64,000 bases of DNA from Clostridiales bacterium (GTDB taxonomy: Bacteria; Bacillota; Clostridia; Oscillospirales; Acutalibacteraceae): the NCBI GenBank assembly GCA_012839345.1, contig DUNN01000036.1, positions 1 through 64,000 on the forward strand, written 5' to 3'. Positions 1 to 8,192 of the stretch are shown piece by piece (positions within the stretch are counted from its first letter, which is position 1; the number at the start of each line of letters is the position of its first letter). The notes beneath the pieces were generated by a model that ran no database searches, was not told the DNA's origin, and saw only the letters and a program-made list of their open reading frames with translations. A program made the translations under genes and the position numbers.

Positions 1-9
1 CGAAATACA

Positions 10-125
<116 letters not shown>

Positions 126-129
126 ACAA

Positions 130-157
130 AAGAACGTCTATTTAGACGTTCTTTTTT
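130..157 (+). terminator. Intrinsic terminator of the rRNA operon
   Basis: An AAGAACGTCTA arm pairs with TAGACGTTCTT, followed directly by a run of T residues. It sits five bases after the 5S rRNA. Confidence 0.92.
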
Positions 158-174
158 ATTTTATAATACTTAAC

Positions 175-203
175 AATCCCCGCTGATTCTATTAGCGGGG
201 ATT
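175..203. repeat. Short inverted repeat after the rRNA terminator
   Basis: AATCCCCGCT (175-184) and AGCGGGGATT (194-203) are perfect complements with a 9-base loop. The T tail is weak (TCTGTATT), so it may be a second, back-up terminator or a fossil of one. Confidence 0.55.
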
Positions 204-381
204 TCTGTATTACTGCACCCAAATCCTATTTGACTCCATTTAAATGCTATGACAACTGAAACTAAAAGTAGAACAAAAGTCTTTAAAAGCATATTGACAA
301 ATCTTTTTTATTTTTATTAATAGAACAAAAATAGTGATGACCACGGTGCTTAGACATACAATTCGTTTTTGTGTCATGATT

Positions 382-411
382 AAGCGTAGGAATTTCCTGC
401 GCTTTTCTTTT
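382..411 (+). terminator. Terminator-like hairpin in AT-rich spacer
   Basis: AAGCGTAGG pairs with CCTGCGCTT (one wobble) and is followed by TTTCTTTTT. No gene is visible between the rRNA terminator and this hairpin (about 200 bases of AT-rich DNA), so it may be a remnant of a lost gene or end an unrecognised short transcript. Confidence 0.5.
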
Positions 412-447
412 TAACAAAAATAAGTTATTGACACATTGGAGGTTTAA

Positions 448-1180
448 ATTAAAAAGTTTTTCTTTCTATTATATCGATTGCTTTTATGATTTTTGATGGG
501 ATTACATGTCTTGTATTTCCGTATACAGTAAAGATGATTATTGACCGAGTGTCGGGTTACTCCAATGAATCATTTCTATCGATCATTATAAAATCGGTTG
601 CTCTGCTTATTATGGTATTAATGGTTGCTCGTTTAAGAAAAGGCTTTCAGACTAAATTAACCAAAAATATTTTGGTTCAGCTGAAGCAAAAGATATTGGA
701 AAATGCCATGAAAAATAACAATCTTACTTCAGAATACATATCCATATTAACAAATGATATGAATTTGTATGAACAGGATTATTTGAACGCATTGTTTGAT
801 TAGTTATATCACTATGTCGTTGGTTGCCATAGCAATGTTGTTTTCTTAAAGTATCATTCATGGAACAGTTATTCTGGTTATGACCGTTTTATCGATTGGT
901 GTAACCTTCTTTTCCGGAAAAAGTTCATGAAAAAGAAATTATCCGTATCCTTCTCGTTAGCGCAGTACACAGGGGTAATCAATAATATGGTAGGTGGTTT
1001 TGAGGTTATTTCAACGTTTAACGCATACCACCGCATGGCAAAAGAATTTGAAAAGGAAAACCAAAGCGTTGAAACGATAAAACAGAAATTAACATTATAT
1101 ATGGCTATGACCGAGATGATCTCGACTGACATGACGATGTCGATGTTCTTAACGAGCTTTATAAGGAAGAAAGTGATAAA
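448..1180 (+). pseudogene. Decayed ABC exporter (transmembrane half)
   Basis: Fragments in different frames together read as the membrane domain of an ABC exporter (ABC_membrane type, usually fused to an ATPase). The pieces are an N-terminal KKFFFLLYRLLL-like stretch after a GGAGG site whose start codon is now ATT (448), the 486-803 segment with two hydrophobic helices, a continuation in another frame over about 803-925 interrupted by TAA and TGA, and 927-1160, which carries the NMVGGFEVISTFNAY motif typical of the helix leading to the ATPase. The ATPase domain itself (Walker A, signature, Walker B) is absent. At least three lesions plus a lost start codon show it is not functional. It is clearly more AT-rich than the genes that follow, which hints at acquisition by transfer. 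The family call is good; the exact ends are approximate. Confidence 0.75.
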
Positions 1181-1330
1181 GGAGTACAGGGGCATATACC
1201 GGAATGCTGCGTTTAAATACGTTCATACAAGAAAGAATATGTATTTGGCTTTGACCGTCGAATTCTGTAACACTTGCAGGATTTTCCCCGGTCGGATATA
1301 ATAAGATTATCTGATTTGGGGGAATGTGCA

Positions 1331-2017
1331 ATGGCAGCAGGAGGAAAAAACCTGGCGGAGACCGTGGCGGAAGAAATCATATCCATGATTACAGTAGAGC
1401 ATAAGTTTCAGGTGGGAGATCAGCTTCCAAATGAAAACGAACTTTCCGCTGCCTTAGGGGTCAGCCGAACCACGCTTCGCGAGGCGGTGCGGATTCTGGC
1501 TGCCCACAATGTGTTGGAGATTCGCCGGGGCTGCGGAACCTACGTAAAAAACGGAGTGAATGCCGACGGGAACATCGGTTTGAAAGAGCTGTCCGCTTTT
1601 CCAATGGATATTAAAGATCTGTATGAAATGCGGCTGATTTTTGAACCGGAGACCGCCTATTACGCCGCAAAACGTGCGACCGACCGAGAACTGGAGCGGA
1701 TTTTATCTTATGGCCGCCTGGAAGAAGAGCTGATTCTGAAGAAGCAGGACCGTACCGAAGCGGAGCGTATGTTTCACAAAGCGATTGCTAATGCGACCCA
1801 CAACGAGTTTATGAACCGTCTCATGCCGATTTTGTATCGTGCCATTGACAAAGGAGTTGTTCTTGCCGATGCCCGGGAGGAAATGGTGCAAAATACGCTG
1901 ACCGATCATCACATTATCATGGATTTCCTGGAGAAGCGGGATGCGGAGGGTGCGAAAACCGCAATGAAACTTCATATCATCCATGCGATGCGCGGTTTTG
2001 GCATCGAGGAAGACTAA
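1331..2017 (+). CDS. GntR/FadR-family transcriptional regulator
   Basis: This 228-residue protein has an N-terminal winged helix-turn-helix (about 8-75, with the family motif LPNENELSAALGVSRTTLRE) and a C-terminal all-helical FCD domain (about 95-220). The FCD histidines and acidic residues (for example in RMFHKAIANATHN) are those that bind a metal ion and small acid ligand in FadR/LldR relatives. FCD regulators usually repress genes for catabolism of organic acids or sugar acids. The start chosen is the ATG at 1331, eight bases after GGGGGA; an upstream in-frame ATG at 1274 has no ribosome site. It stands alone between the decayed exporter and a tRNA gene, so its target cannot be read from context. 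Confidence 0.9.
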   Translation: MAAGGKNLAETVAEEIISMITVEHKFQVGDQLPNENELSAALGVSRTTLREAVRILAAHNVLEIRRGCGTYVKNGVNADGNIGLKELSAFPMDIKDLYEMRLIFEPETAYYAAKRATDRELERILSYGRLEEELILKKQDRTEAERMFHKAIANATHNEFMNRLMPILYRAIDKGVVLADAREEMVQNTLTDHHIIMDFLEKRDAEGAKTAMKLHIIHAMRGFGIEED

Positions 2018-2082
2018 AATTCATGTCAAGAATAAATGGAAAAAATTACTGCAAGAAATGTAGAAAAAGCTTTAATTTATAG

Positions 2083-2112
2083 TTGACAAGCGTCTAGTAG
2101 TGGTGATATAAT
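2083..2112 (+). promoter_or_regulatory. Sigma-70-type promoter of tRNA-Leu
   Basis: A perfect -35 TTGACA (2083-2088) and perfect -10 TATAAT (2107-2112) are separated by 18 bases, ending 15 bases before the tRNA. Confidence 0.9.
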
Positions 2113-2127
2113 TAAACACGCTGATTC

Positions 2128-2212
2128 GCGCGAGTGCTGGAATTGGCAGACAGGCACGTTTGAGGGGCGTGTGTTGTATGACGTATGGGTTCAAGTCCCA
2201 TCTCGCGCACCA
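2128..2212 (+). tRNA. tRNA-Leu (anticodon GAG)
   Basis: The acceptor stem GCGCGAG pairs with CTCGCGC, the T-loop is GGTTCAAGTCCC and the 3' CCA is encoded (2210-2212). The anticodon loop TTGAGGG gives anticodon GAG, which reads CUC and CUU. The long variable arm (GTGTTGTATGACG) is that of a class II tRNA, as expected for leucine. Confidence 0.95.
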
Positions 2213-2215
2213 ATT

Positions 2216-2263
2216 AAGAAACCTGAGAAGCCGCATATGCTGGTTTTTCAGGTTTCTTTTTTT
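2216..2263 (+). terminator. Intrinsic terminator after tRNA-Leu
   Basis: AGAAACCTGA pairs with TCAGGTTTCT and is followed by seven T residues. Confidence 0.9.
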
Positions 2264-2398
2264 ACGTAATTGGCCTAATAAGGCCGATTGGGTTTTCAGG
2301 AACGGCTCGTGTACCACTGATTCCGTCGCCAGTCGTAATCCTCTGAAGGCTGGTGGAATTTGGATACCCATCTGTACTGTCCTAAAAACTTTTACCTT

Positions 2399-2515
2399 AT
2401 GGCAGCAGGTGCAGCGCGCGGCGGAGTCATCTTTATGGCAAGCCTAGGCAAAGGGCAGAAAGAGGACAAACAAATTTTGCTAGATGCTTTAAACTGGACG
2501 CTGATTGAGCTATAA
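2399..2515 (+). pseudogene. Possible remnant of an unrecognised protein
   Basis: A 38-codon open stretch (MAAGAARGGVIFMASLGKGQ at its start) runs to a TAA at 2513-2515. The frame remains open upstream only to a TAA at 2336-2338. It has no ribosome site and its composition looks protein-like, with alternating hydrophobic strand and helix segments, so it could be the C-terminal scrap of a lost gene. The 2264-2398 stretch before it shows nothing else I can assign. I do not recognise the family. Confidence 0.25.
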
Positions 2516-2546
2516 TAAATGTAACAATATGGAGAGCGGGGGTTTT

Positions 2547-3512
2547 ATGGATTCAAAATATACGGTATCTTTGGCAAAGGTAATCAAAGAACTTTCCCTG
2601 GATGAAATTTATATGCCCGGCAACCCGGAAGAAATTATGATTTCTTCCCCAGATGTAAACCGCCCAGGCTTGGAACTGAATCGTTTCTATGATTACTATG
2701 ACCGCAGCCGCATTATTATTTTCGGCAACGCGGAGACCGCTTTTTTAAACTCCATTTCAGCGGAAGCGCGCGCGCAGGTGCTGAACGAGATTTTTTCCAA
2801 AAAACCGCCGGCGGCGATTATTGCAAGAAATATTAAGCCCATGCCGGAGCTTCTGGCCGCGGTAAAGGGAAACAACATTCCGCTGCTTGGCACGCCGGAT
2901 ACGACATCCAGTTTGGTTGCGGCGCTGGTTGCTTTCATGAATGTAGAGCTGGCCCCTCGCATCACGCGCCATGGCGTACTGGTCGAGGTTTACGGCGAAG
3001 GAATCCTGCTGGTGGGCGACAGCGGCGTCGGCAAGAGCGAAACGGCCATTGAGCTGATTAAGCGCGGGCACCGGCTGATTGCGGACGACGCGGTGGAAAT
3101 TCGCCGGGTTTCGGCAAGATCCCTGGTGGGACAGGCTCCCTCTAATATCAGGCATTTTATTGAACTGCGCGGCATAGGCATTATAAATGCGAGAAGAATC
3201 TTCGGTATGGGCGCCGTTAAGCTGACCGAAAAAATCGATCTTGTAATCAATCTGGAAATTTGGGACAGCAAAAAAGTCTATGACCGCATGGGCATTGACA
3301 GCGAGTTTACCGAAATTTTGGGCATTAAGGTTCCCGTGCTGACCATTCCGGTCAAGCCGGGCAGAAACCTCGCAGTCATCATTGAAGTAGCGGCCATGAA
3401 CAACCGCCAGAAAAAGATGGGCTACAATGCAGCGCAGGAACTGCTGCAGAGCCTTGGCATGGATTTAAGCACCATGCAGGAGCAGGAAAAGAAACTGGAA
3501 CTTGATATATAA
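2547..3512 (+). CDS. hprK: HPr kinase/phosphorylase
   Basis: This 321-residue bifunctional enzyme phosphorylates HPr on its regulatory serine with ATP or pyrophosphate and removes that phosphate, linking glycolytic state to carbon catabolite repression. The N-terminal domain (about 1-130) contains DVNRPGLELNRFYDYY; the C-terminal kinase core contains the P-loop GDSGVGKSE (about 155), the ADDAVEIRR segment and the family signature LEIRG-like LRGIGIINAR, ending with IPVKPGRNLAVIIEVAAMN. The start is ATG 2547, after GCGGGGG; an upstream ATG at 2529 lacks spacing to a ribosome site. It opens the housekeeping block with a PHP phosphatase and murB. No HPr or Crh gene is present in the window. Confidence 0.97.
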   Translation: MDSKYTVSLAKVIKELSLDEIYMPGNPEEIMISSPDVNRPGLELNRFYDYYDRSRIIIFGNAETAFLNSISAEARAQVLNEIFSKKPPAAIIARNIKPMPELLAAVKGNNIPLLGTPDTTSSLVAALVAFMNVELAPRITRHGVLVEVYGEGILLVGDSGVGKSETAIELIKRGHRLIADDAVEIRRVSARSLVGQAPSNIRHFIELRGIGIINARRIFGMGAVKLTEKIDLVINLEIWDSKKVYDRMGIDSEFTEILGIKVPVLTIPVKPGRNLAVIIEVAAMNNRQKKMGYNAAQELLQSLGMDLSTMQEQEKKLELDI

Positions 3513-3678
3513 AGCCGTTTTGGGCCTGCCTGCAAACAAATTTCCACAGAAACCGGGTTTGACCGGCTTTATCGCTTTGCTTTGATGGCGATTCTGCCGG
3601 TTTGCAACAGCGGCATCATTTTACGGGCAGACCATTTTGGAACCGGCGGATTGGATTGGCGAAAGGATAATCATAAGG

Positions 3679-4419
3679 ATGAATATTATAGCGGATACGC
3701 ATACGCATACGATTGCTTCCACGCATGCTTACAGCACATTGCAGGAAATGGTTCACGCCGCGGCCATGAAAAAACTTTACGCGATTGCCATTACCGACCA
3801 TGGAATCGCGATGCCCGGTGCGCCGGGAAAATGGTACTTCCACAATATGCGCATTTTACCGCATCGGCTGGAAGGGGTTCTGCTGCTTCGCGGGGTGGAA
3901 ACCAACCTCATCGATTATGAGGGAACCATCGATTTGGAACCGGACTGTGTCAATGATATTGATTGGGTGATTGCTTCCATCCACGGCGTTTGTATGCCGG
4001 AACAGAAACCGACGGTGGAACTGGTTACGAACGCATGGCTGAACGTGGCGAAAAACCGCTATGTCCGCGTCATTGGCCACTGCGGAATGGCCGACTATCC
4101 CTTTGACTACGAGCGCGTGATTCCGGAGTTTGGACGGAACGGCAAACTTGTGGAGATGAACGAGGGCACTTTTGTCAGCCGAAGTACTTCCGTACCGAAC
4201 TGCAAAAAAATTATGGAGCTGTGCAAAAAGCATGGGGTGCCGATTATCGTCAATTCCGACGCCCACTTTTCCACGCGGGTAGGCTGTTTTAAAAATTCCC
4301 TGAAGCTTCTTCAGGAAATTGATTTTCCGGAGGAACTGGTGGTCAACTCCAGTGTAGCCCGTTTTCAGCAGTATGTAAAGCAGTATACCGGTGTGTTTGA
4401 TACGCTGACATCTCTTTAA
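3679..4419 (+). CDS. PHP-domain phosphatase (YcdX-like)
   Basis: This 246-residue protein is a single PHP domain. The metal-binding motifs are visible: the N-terminal DTHTHT, the AITDHG motif (about 37), GVE near residue 75, ASIHG, VIGHCG, an EMNEG strand and the terminal NSDAH. Relatives are trinuclear-metal phosphoesterases acting on small phosphate esters; in Gram-positives it is often beside hprK and murB, though its substrate is unsettled. Start is ATG 3679 preceded by AAAGGA; the longer reading from 3637 has no ribosome site. It is 166 bases after hprK and about 100 bases before murB in the same direction, so it may be cotranscribed. Confidence 0.9.
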   Translation: MNIIADTHTHTIASTHAYSTLQEMVHAAAMKKLYAIAITDHGIAMPGAPGKWYFHNMRILPHRLEGVLLLRGVETNLIDYEGTIDLEPDCVNDIDWVIASIHGVCMPEQKPTVELVTNAWLNVAKNRYVRVIGHCGMADYPFDYERVIPEFGRNGKLVEMNEGTFVSRSTSVPNCKKIMELCKKHGVPIIVNSDAHFSTRVGCFKNSLKLLQEIDFPEELVVNSSVARFQQYVKQYTGVFDTLTSL

Positions 4420-4522
4420 GATTCGACATTTGTTTCGGGTTCGGGGTGGATTGATTCACGTCTGGAATCCATTGCAAAATTTGGTGTTTGCATTTATTCT
4501 TTTTTAATATTCGGAGGAAATC

Positions 4523-5431
4523 ATGAACCAACTGGATCAGTTGGCGGCCGTGGCCGAACAGGCCGGCTGCACGGTGCTGCGCGACGAACCGATGATGCGG
4601 CACACCACGTTTAAAATCGGCGGCCCTGCAGATTTATTTATCACCATATATGACTGCGCCGGGGCTCAGCAGGTATACCACACGGCGTATGAGCTGGAAA
4701 TTCCGGTGCTGCCCATTGGAAACGGTTCCAATATGCTGGTCAGCGATGCTGGAATCCGCGGCGCGGTGGTTGCATTTGCCGGGAACTTCGGCGCAGTGTC
4801 TCTGGCGGGGGAAACCGAAATCGAGGCCGGCGTGGGAGCCACGCTGGCGCAGGTGTGCGCGTTTGCCCAGGAACATTCCCTGACAGGATTGGAATTTGCA
4901 TGGGGAATTCCCGGTGCGGTGGGCGGTGCCGCCTATATGAACGCCGGCGCTTATGACGGCGTAATGAAGGATGTTATAACTGCCTGCACTCATGTAACCA
5001 AAGAAGGCGAAGTCGGAACCCTGCGGGGGGATGAACTGGAATTTGGTTACCGCCACAGTGCTTATACCGACAATGGCAGCACGATTCTTTCGGCTCGTTT
5101 TTCCCTGCGGAAAGGGGAAAAGGATCAGATTCGGCGGGTCATGGATGACTTGTACAGCAGGCGAAAATCCAAGCAGCCGCTGGAGCTTCCCAGCGCGGGA
5201 AGCGTATTCAAACGCCCGCCGGGGCATTTTGCAGGTGCCCTCATTGAGGGCTGCGGCCTGAAGGGAAAACGGTTCGGCGGCGCAATGGTGAGCGAAAAGC
5301 ATGCGGGTTTTATTGTCAATGTGGGCGGTGCTACCTGCGATGACGTTCTAAAACTAATCGATTATATTAAGGAAACGGTATTCCGGCAGACGGGCGTTAT
5401 GCTGGAATGCGAAGTAAGGATCTTCCGTTAA
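4523..5431 (+). CDS. murB: UDP-N-acetylenolpyruvoylglucosamine reductase
   Basis: MurB reduces the enolpyruvyl group of UDP-GlcNAc-enolpyruvate with NADPH and FAD to form UDP-MurNAc, the second committed step of peptidoglycan precursor synthesis in the cytoplasm. At 302 residues it matches the family. The FAD-binding half shows LPIGNGSNMLVSD (about 69-81) and GIPGAVGGAAYMNAGAYDG (about 130-148); the substrate half shows the YRHS motif and PSAGSVFKRP with the catalytic serine, followed by GLKGKRFGGAMVSEKHAGFI. The short form lacking an extra YxN loop insertion suggests a type II enzyme. Start ATG 4523 follows CGGAGGAAA. Confidence 0.97.
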   Translation: MNQLDQLAAVAEQAGCTVLRDEPMMRHTTFKIGGPADLFITIYDCAGAQQVYHTAYELEIPVLPIGNGSNMLVSDAGIRGAVVAFAGNFGAVSLAGETEIEAGVGATLAQVCAFAQEHSLTGLEFAWGIPGAVGGAAYMNAGAYDGVMKDVITACTHVTKEGEVGTLRGDELEFGYRHSAYTDNGSTILSARFSLRKGEKDQIRRVMDDLYSRRKSKQPLELPSAGSVFKRPPGHFAGALIEGCGLKGKRFGGAMVSEKHAGFIVNVGGATCDDVLKLIDYIKETVFRQTGVMLECEVRIFR

Positions 5432-5601
5432 GAAGCCGCGGATGAAGTGGTTTCTTAGGCCTTTGCTTTATCCATAAAAGACGGCGGATTTTTGGCGAAC
5501 TCTGCGCTAGCCGGCGCGGCGTTTGCCAAAACGGACAGGTGCTTTGATTTTTCCAACGGGGCCTGAAGGCCTGCAGCATTTTGGAGGGTAATGAAAGAAC
5601 A

Positions 5602-6462
5602 ATGGAATTTTTAATCGTAACAGGTCTTTCGGGAGCTGGGAAATCCCGTGCGGTACATTCCCTGGAGGATATCGGATTTTTTTGTGCGGACAATATTCCG
5701 CCTAAACTAATCGAAACCTTTTATGACTTCGCCCGGCAGGCCAAGGGTGCGCTTTCCCGGGTGGCGGTCGTGACCGATATCCGCGGGGGCGATATGTTTT
5801 CCAGCCTGTTCCAAACACTGGAAAATTTGAAATCCGACAACAAGGAATATAAAATGTTATTTCTGGATGCCAGCGACAACGTATTAATCAACCGGTTTAA
5901 GGAAACCCGGCGCAAGCACCCGTTGGCGGACAACTGCCTTGGCTCCCTGGAGGAGGCCGTTCGCCTGGAACGGGATGTGCTGAAACCAGTGCGGGAAAAG
6001 GCGGACTATATTATCGATACCTCCCTGCTGTCACCCGCGCAGCTAAAAGAGCGTATTTCGGGCCTATTCCTGGGCGATTCTTCCGATGCGCTGATGATTC
6101 ACTGTGAATCGTTCGGGTTTAAATTTGGACTGCCGGCGGAGGCGGACCTAGTATTTGACGTGCGCTGCCTTCCGAATCCTTACTATGTGGACGAACTGAA
6201 ACACCTTACCGGGCTAGACCAACCGGTTCGGGATTATGTTATGAAATGGGAACAGACCAAGGGGTTTGTCAAACGTTTCCTCGACCTGGTGGATTACATG
6301 ATTCCCCTGTATTGCAACGAGGGGAAAAGTCAGCTGGTCATCGCAGTCGGCTGCACGGGCGGGCATCATCGTTCGGTTACGCTGGCTCAGCTTTTGTATG
6401 ACCACCTGATTGAAAAGAATATGAGGACAAGTGTTCATCACCGCGACATCCACAAGCAGTAA
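5602..6462 (+). CDS. rapZ: RNase adapter / nucleotide-binding protein RapZ (YvcJ)
   Basis: This 286-residue P-loop protein has the Walker A GLSGAGKS near its N-terminus, the DNIPP motif (about 31), DIRGG (about 60) and the C-terminal domain signature GCTGGHHRSV (about 250), where RapZ binds metabolites. In E. coli RapZ guides a small RNA to RNase E and senses glucosamine-6-phosphate; in Bacillus YvcJ hydrolyses GTP and affects competence. The role here is probably linked to cell-wall precursor status, given murB upstream. Start is ATG 5602, 12 bases after GGAGGGT; the reading from TTG 5581 would place the start inside the ribosome site. It is followed 25 bases later by whiA. Confidence 0.95.
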   Translation: MEFLIVTGLSGAGKSRAVHSLEDIGFFCADNIPPKLIETFYDFARQAKGALSRVAVVTDIRGGDMFSSLFQTLENLKSDNKEYKMLFLDASDNVLINRFKETRRKHPLADNCLGSLEEAVRLERDVLKPVREKADYIIDTSLLSPAQLKERISGLFLGDSSDALMIHCESFGFKFGLPAEADLVFDVRCLPNPYYVDELKHLTGLDQPVRDYVMKWEQTKGFVKRFLDLVDYMIPLYCNEGKSQLVIAVGCTGGHHRSVTLAQLLYDHLIEKNMRTSVHHRDIHKQ

Positions 6463-6487
6463 CGAAGCATAAACGGAGGAAACGGAA

Positions 6488-7423
6488 ATGTCATTTTCGT
6501 CCGGAGTAAAAACAGAATTAAGCCGAAACATGCCGCAGAACTCCTGCTGTCGAAAGGCGGAGTGCTACGGCCTGCTTTTATTTGGGCGCAGTTTTACCAA
6601 ATCTGAAATGGTTGTGAAATGTGCGAACCGCGAGGCGGCCCACCATGCCGCACAGCTGATTGCCGAAATTGCGGGCGCGTTTACGGAGGTATCGGAGTAT
6701 TCCTTACACAGATTGTCCGGCCCGCACAAGGAAAGCCAGCCGTCTTTTCTGGTGACCGTACCCGGGGATGACCAGCGCCGGGCAGTGCTGAGCTGCTTTG
6801 GCCTTTCGGGCAACGAGGTCAGCCAGCGCATTCAGTACGCCAATTTGGAAAACGAGTGCTGTATTTCCGCTTTTTTGCGCGGCGCATTTCTTTCCTGCGG
6901 TACGGCAACCGATCCGCGGAAGGACTATCAGCTGGAATTTGTGGTGCCGTATATGAATCTGGCTAAGGACTTGCAGGCGCTGATAGGCGAGGTGGTGGAG
7001 CTTGGCATTCAGCCAGGATTGACCCACCGGCGCGGAGCGTATGTGGTTTACCTGAAAGGCGGAGAACGAGTCGCCGACCTGATTGCTTACCTTGGCGCGG
7101 GGAACGCCGCCATGGAGCTGATGCAGACGCAGATGGTTAAGGAAGTGCGCAACAACGTAAACCGCAAAACAAATTTCGAAACGGCAAATCTGGGAAAAAC
7201 CGCTAAGGCTTCCGCCGAGCAGGTGCTGGCCATTGAGAAAATTTTGAACTCTGCCGACGGGTTGTCCTTCCTGCCGGAGGAGCTTCAGGAGCTGGCCATG
7301 CTCCGCTACCGGAACCCGGAAATGTCGCTGCGTGAACTGGGGGAAATCTTATCCGAACCGCTCAGCCGTTCCGGTATCAACCACCGGCTGCAGCGAATTG
7401 TAGAGCTGGCTCAAGAATTGTAA
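6488..7423 (+). CDS. whiA: Sporulation/cell-division regulator WhiA
   Basis: This 311-residue DNA-binding protein consists of a degenerate LAGLIDADG homing-endonuclease-like domain (about 20-210) and a C-terminal helix-turn-helix (about 225-311, ending with ILSEPLSRSGINHRLQRI). WhiA binds DNA and affects chromosome segregation and Z-ring formation in Bacillus and sporulation in Streptomyces. Start ATG 6488 follows GGAGGAAAC. In many Firmicutes the order is rapZ-yvcK(glmR)-whiA; here yvcK is missing between rapZ and whiA. Confidence 0.96.
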   Translation: MSFSSGVKTELSRNMPQNSCCRKAECYGLLLFGRSFTKSEMVVKCANREAAHHAAQLIAEIAGAFTEVSEYSLHRLSGPHKESQPSFLVTVPGDDQRRAVLSCFGLSGNEVSQRIQYANLENECCISAFLRGAFLSCGTATDPRKDYQLEFVVPYMNLAKDLQALIGEVVELGIQPGLTHRRGAYVVYLKGGERVADLIAYLGAGNAAMELMQTQMVKEVRNNVNRKTNFETANLGKTAKASAEQVLAIEKILNSADGLSFLPEELQELAMLRYRNPEMSLRELGEILSEPLSRSGINHRLQRIVELAQEL

Positions 7424-7438
7424 ACGGGAGTGATTAGA

Positions 7439-8122
7439 TTGAAACAGCTGGAAGAAGATTTGCGGGAACGACTGTTAGCTATGGGCGCTTCTTTGGTGGG
7501 CTTTGCCGATTTAACCGCACTCGGCTGGGACGGGATGAACCGGGGCGTATCCGTTGCAGTTGCCCTTCCCAAAGAGGTGGTCCGCTCGATTCAACATGGG
7601 CCGACACGTTCTTATTTTGAATCGTATCACCGTTTGAACGCACAGCTGGACCGTTTGGTGACCGCGGGTGCCGATTTCCTGCGGCAGAAGGGGTTCCGGG
7701 CCTTTGCGCAGACAACGGACGTGGTAACGGAAACGGAGGATTACCGGACCAGGCTGCCCCATAAAACAGTGGCAACCCGTGCGGGGCTGGGATGGATTGG
7801 AAAATCCGCCCTTTTGGTCACCCCAGAGTACGGCCCCGCGGTGCGGTTGTCCTCCCTGCTGACCGACGCGCCGCTGGATTGCGCGGAGCCGGTTGTTCAT
7901 TCCCAGTGCGGGAACTGCACGGCCTGCGCCGATGCCTGCCCCGGAAAGGCGATCACCGGGGAACTGTGGGAGCCGCGAAAAGACCGGGAAACCTTTTTTC
8001 ATGCACTGAAGTGCCGTTCAGCGGCGCGAAAGCTGGCGGCGGAAACCATCTATGAGGAAATTACACTTTGCGGACAGTGCATCTTTGTGTGCCCGTACGC
8101 GCGGCGTTATTATTTGGAGTGA
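7439..8122 (+). CDS. Epoxyqueuosine reductase-like double 4Fe-4S protein
   Basis: This 227-residue protein resembles the QueG family core: an N-terminal DUF1730-like part (about 1-150, with KTVATRAGLGWIGKSALLVTPE) and a ferredoxin-like part with CGNCTACADACP (about 158-169), a further Cys in ALKCRSA and CGQCIFVCPYAR near the end. Two 4Fe-4S clusters can be built from these cysteines. It lacks the C-terminal HEAT-like repeats of full QueG (about 380 residues), so it is a short relative of uncertain substrate rather than a proven queuosine enzyme. The likely start is TTG 7439, eight bases after CGGGAG; a GTG at 7430 overlaps that ribosome site. It starts 15 bases after whiA. Confidence 0.8.
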   Translation: MKQLEEDLRERLLAMGASLVGFADLTALGWDGMNRGVSVAVALPKEVVRSIQHGPTRSYFESYHRLNAQLDRLVTAGADFLRQKGFRAFAQTTDVVTETEDYRTRLPHKTVATRAGLGWIGKSALLVTPEYGPAVRLSSLLTDAPLDCAEPVVHSQCGNCTACADACPGKAITGELWEPRKDRETFFHALKCRSAARKLAAETIYEEITLCGQCIFVCPYARRYYLE

Positions 8123-8140
8123 TACGGGTTCCAGACGAAA

Positions 8141-8175
8141 AAAGCACTCCGCCGCAAAAATGCGGGGAGTGCTTT
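8141..8175. terminator. Bidirectional terminator between convergent genes
   Basis: AAAGCACTCC (8141-8150) pairs with GGAGTGCTTT (8166-8175). An A run precedes it (T run on the minus strand), so it serves best as the terminator of the minus-strand SDR gene while also closing the whiA-side operon. Confidence 0.88.
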
Positions 8176-8192
8176 GAAAATCGGCCGATTCA

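Noticed and set aside
878-1195. Minus-strand reading across the decayed exporter
   Set aside because: It is antisense to the recognisable exporter fragments and has no ribosome site.
3582-3920. Overlapping reading in the PHP phosphatase gene
   Set aside because: It is out of frame with the PHP domain motifs and lacks a ribosome site.
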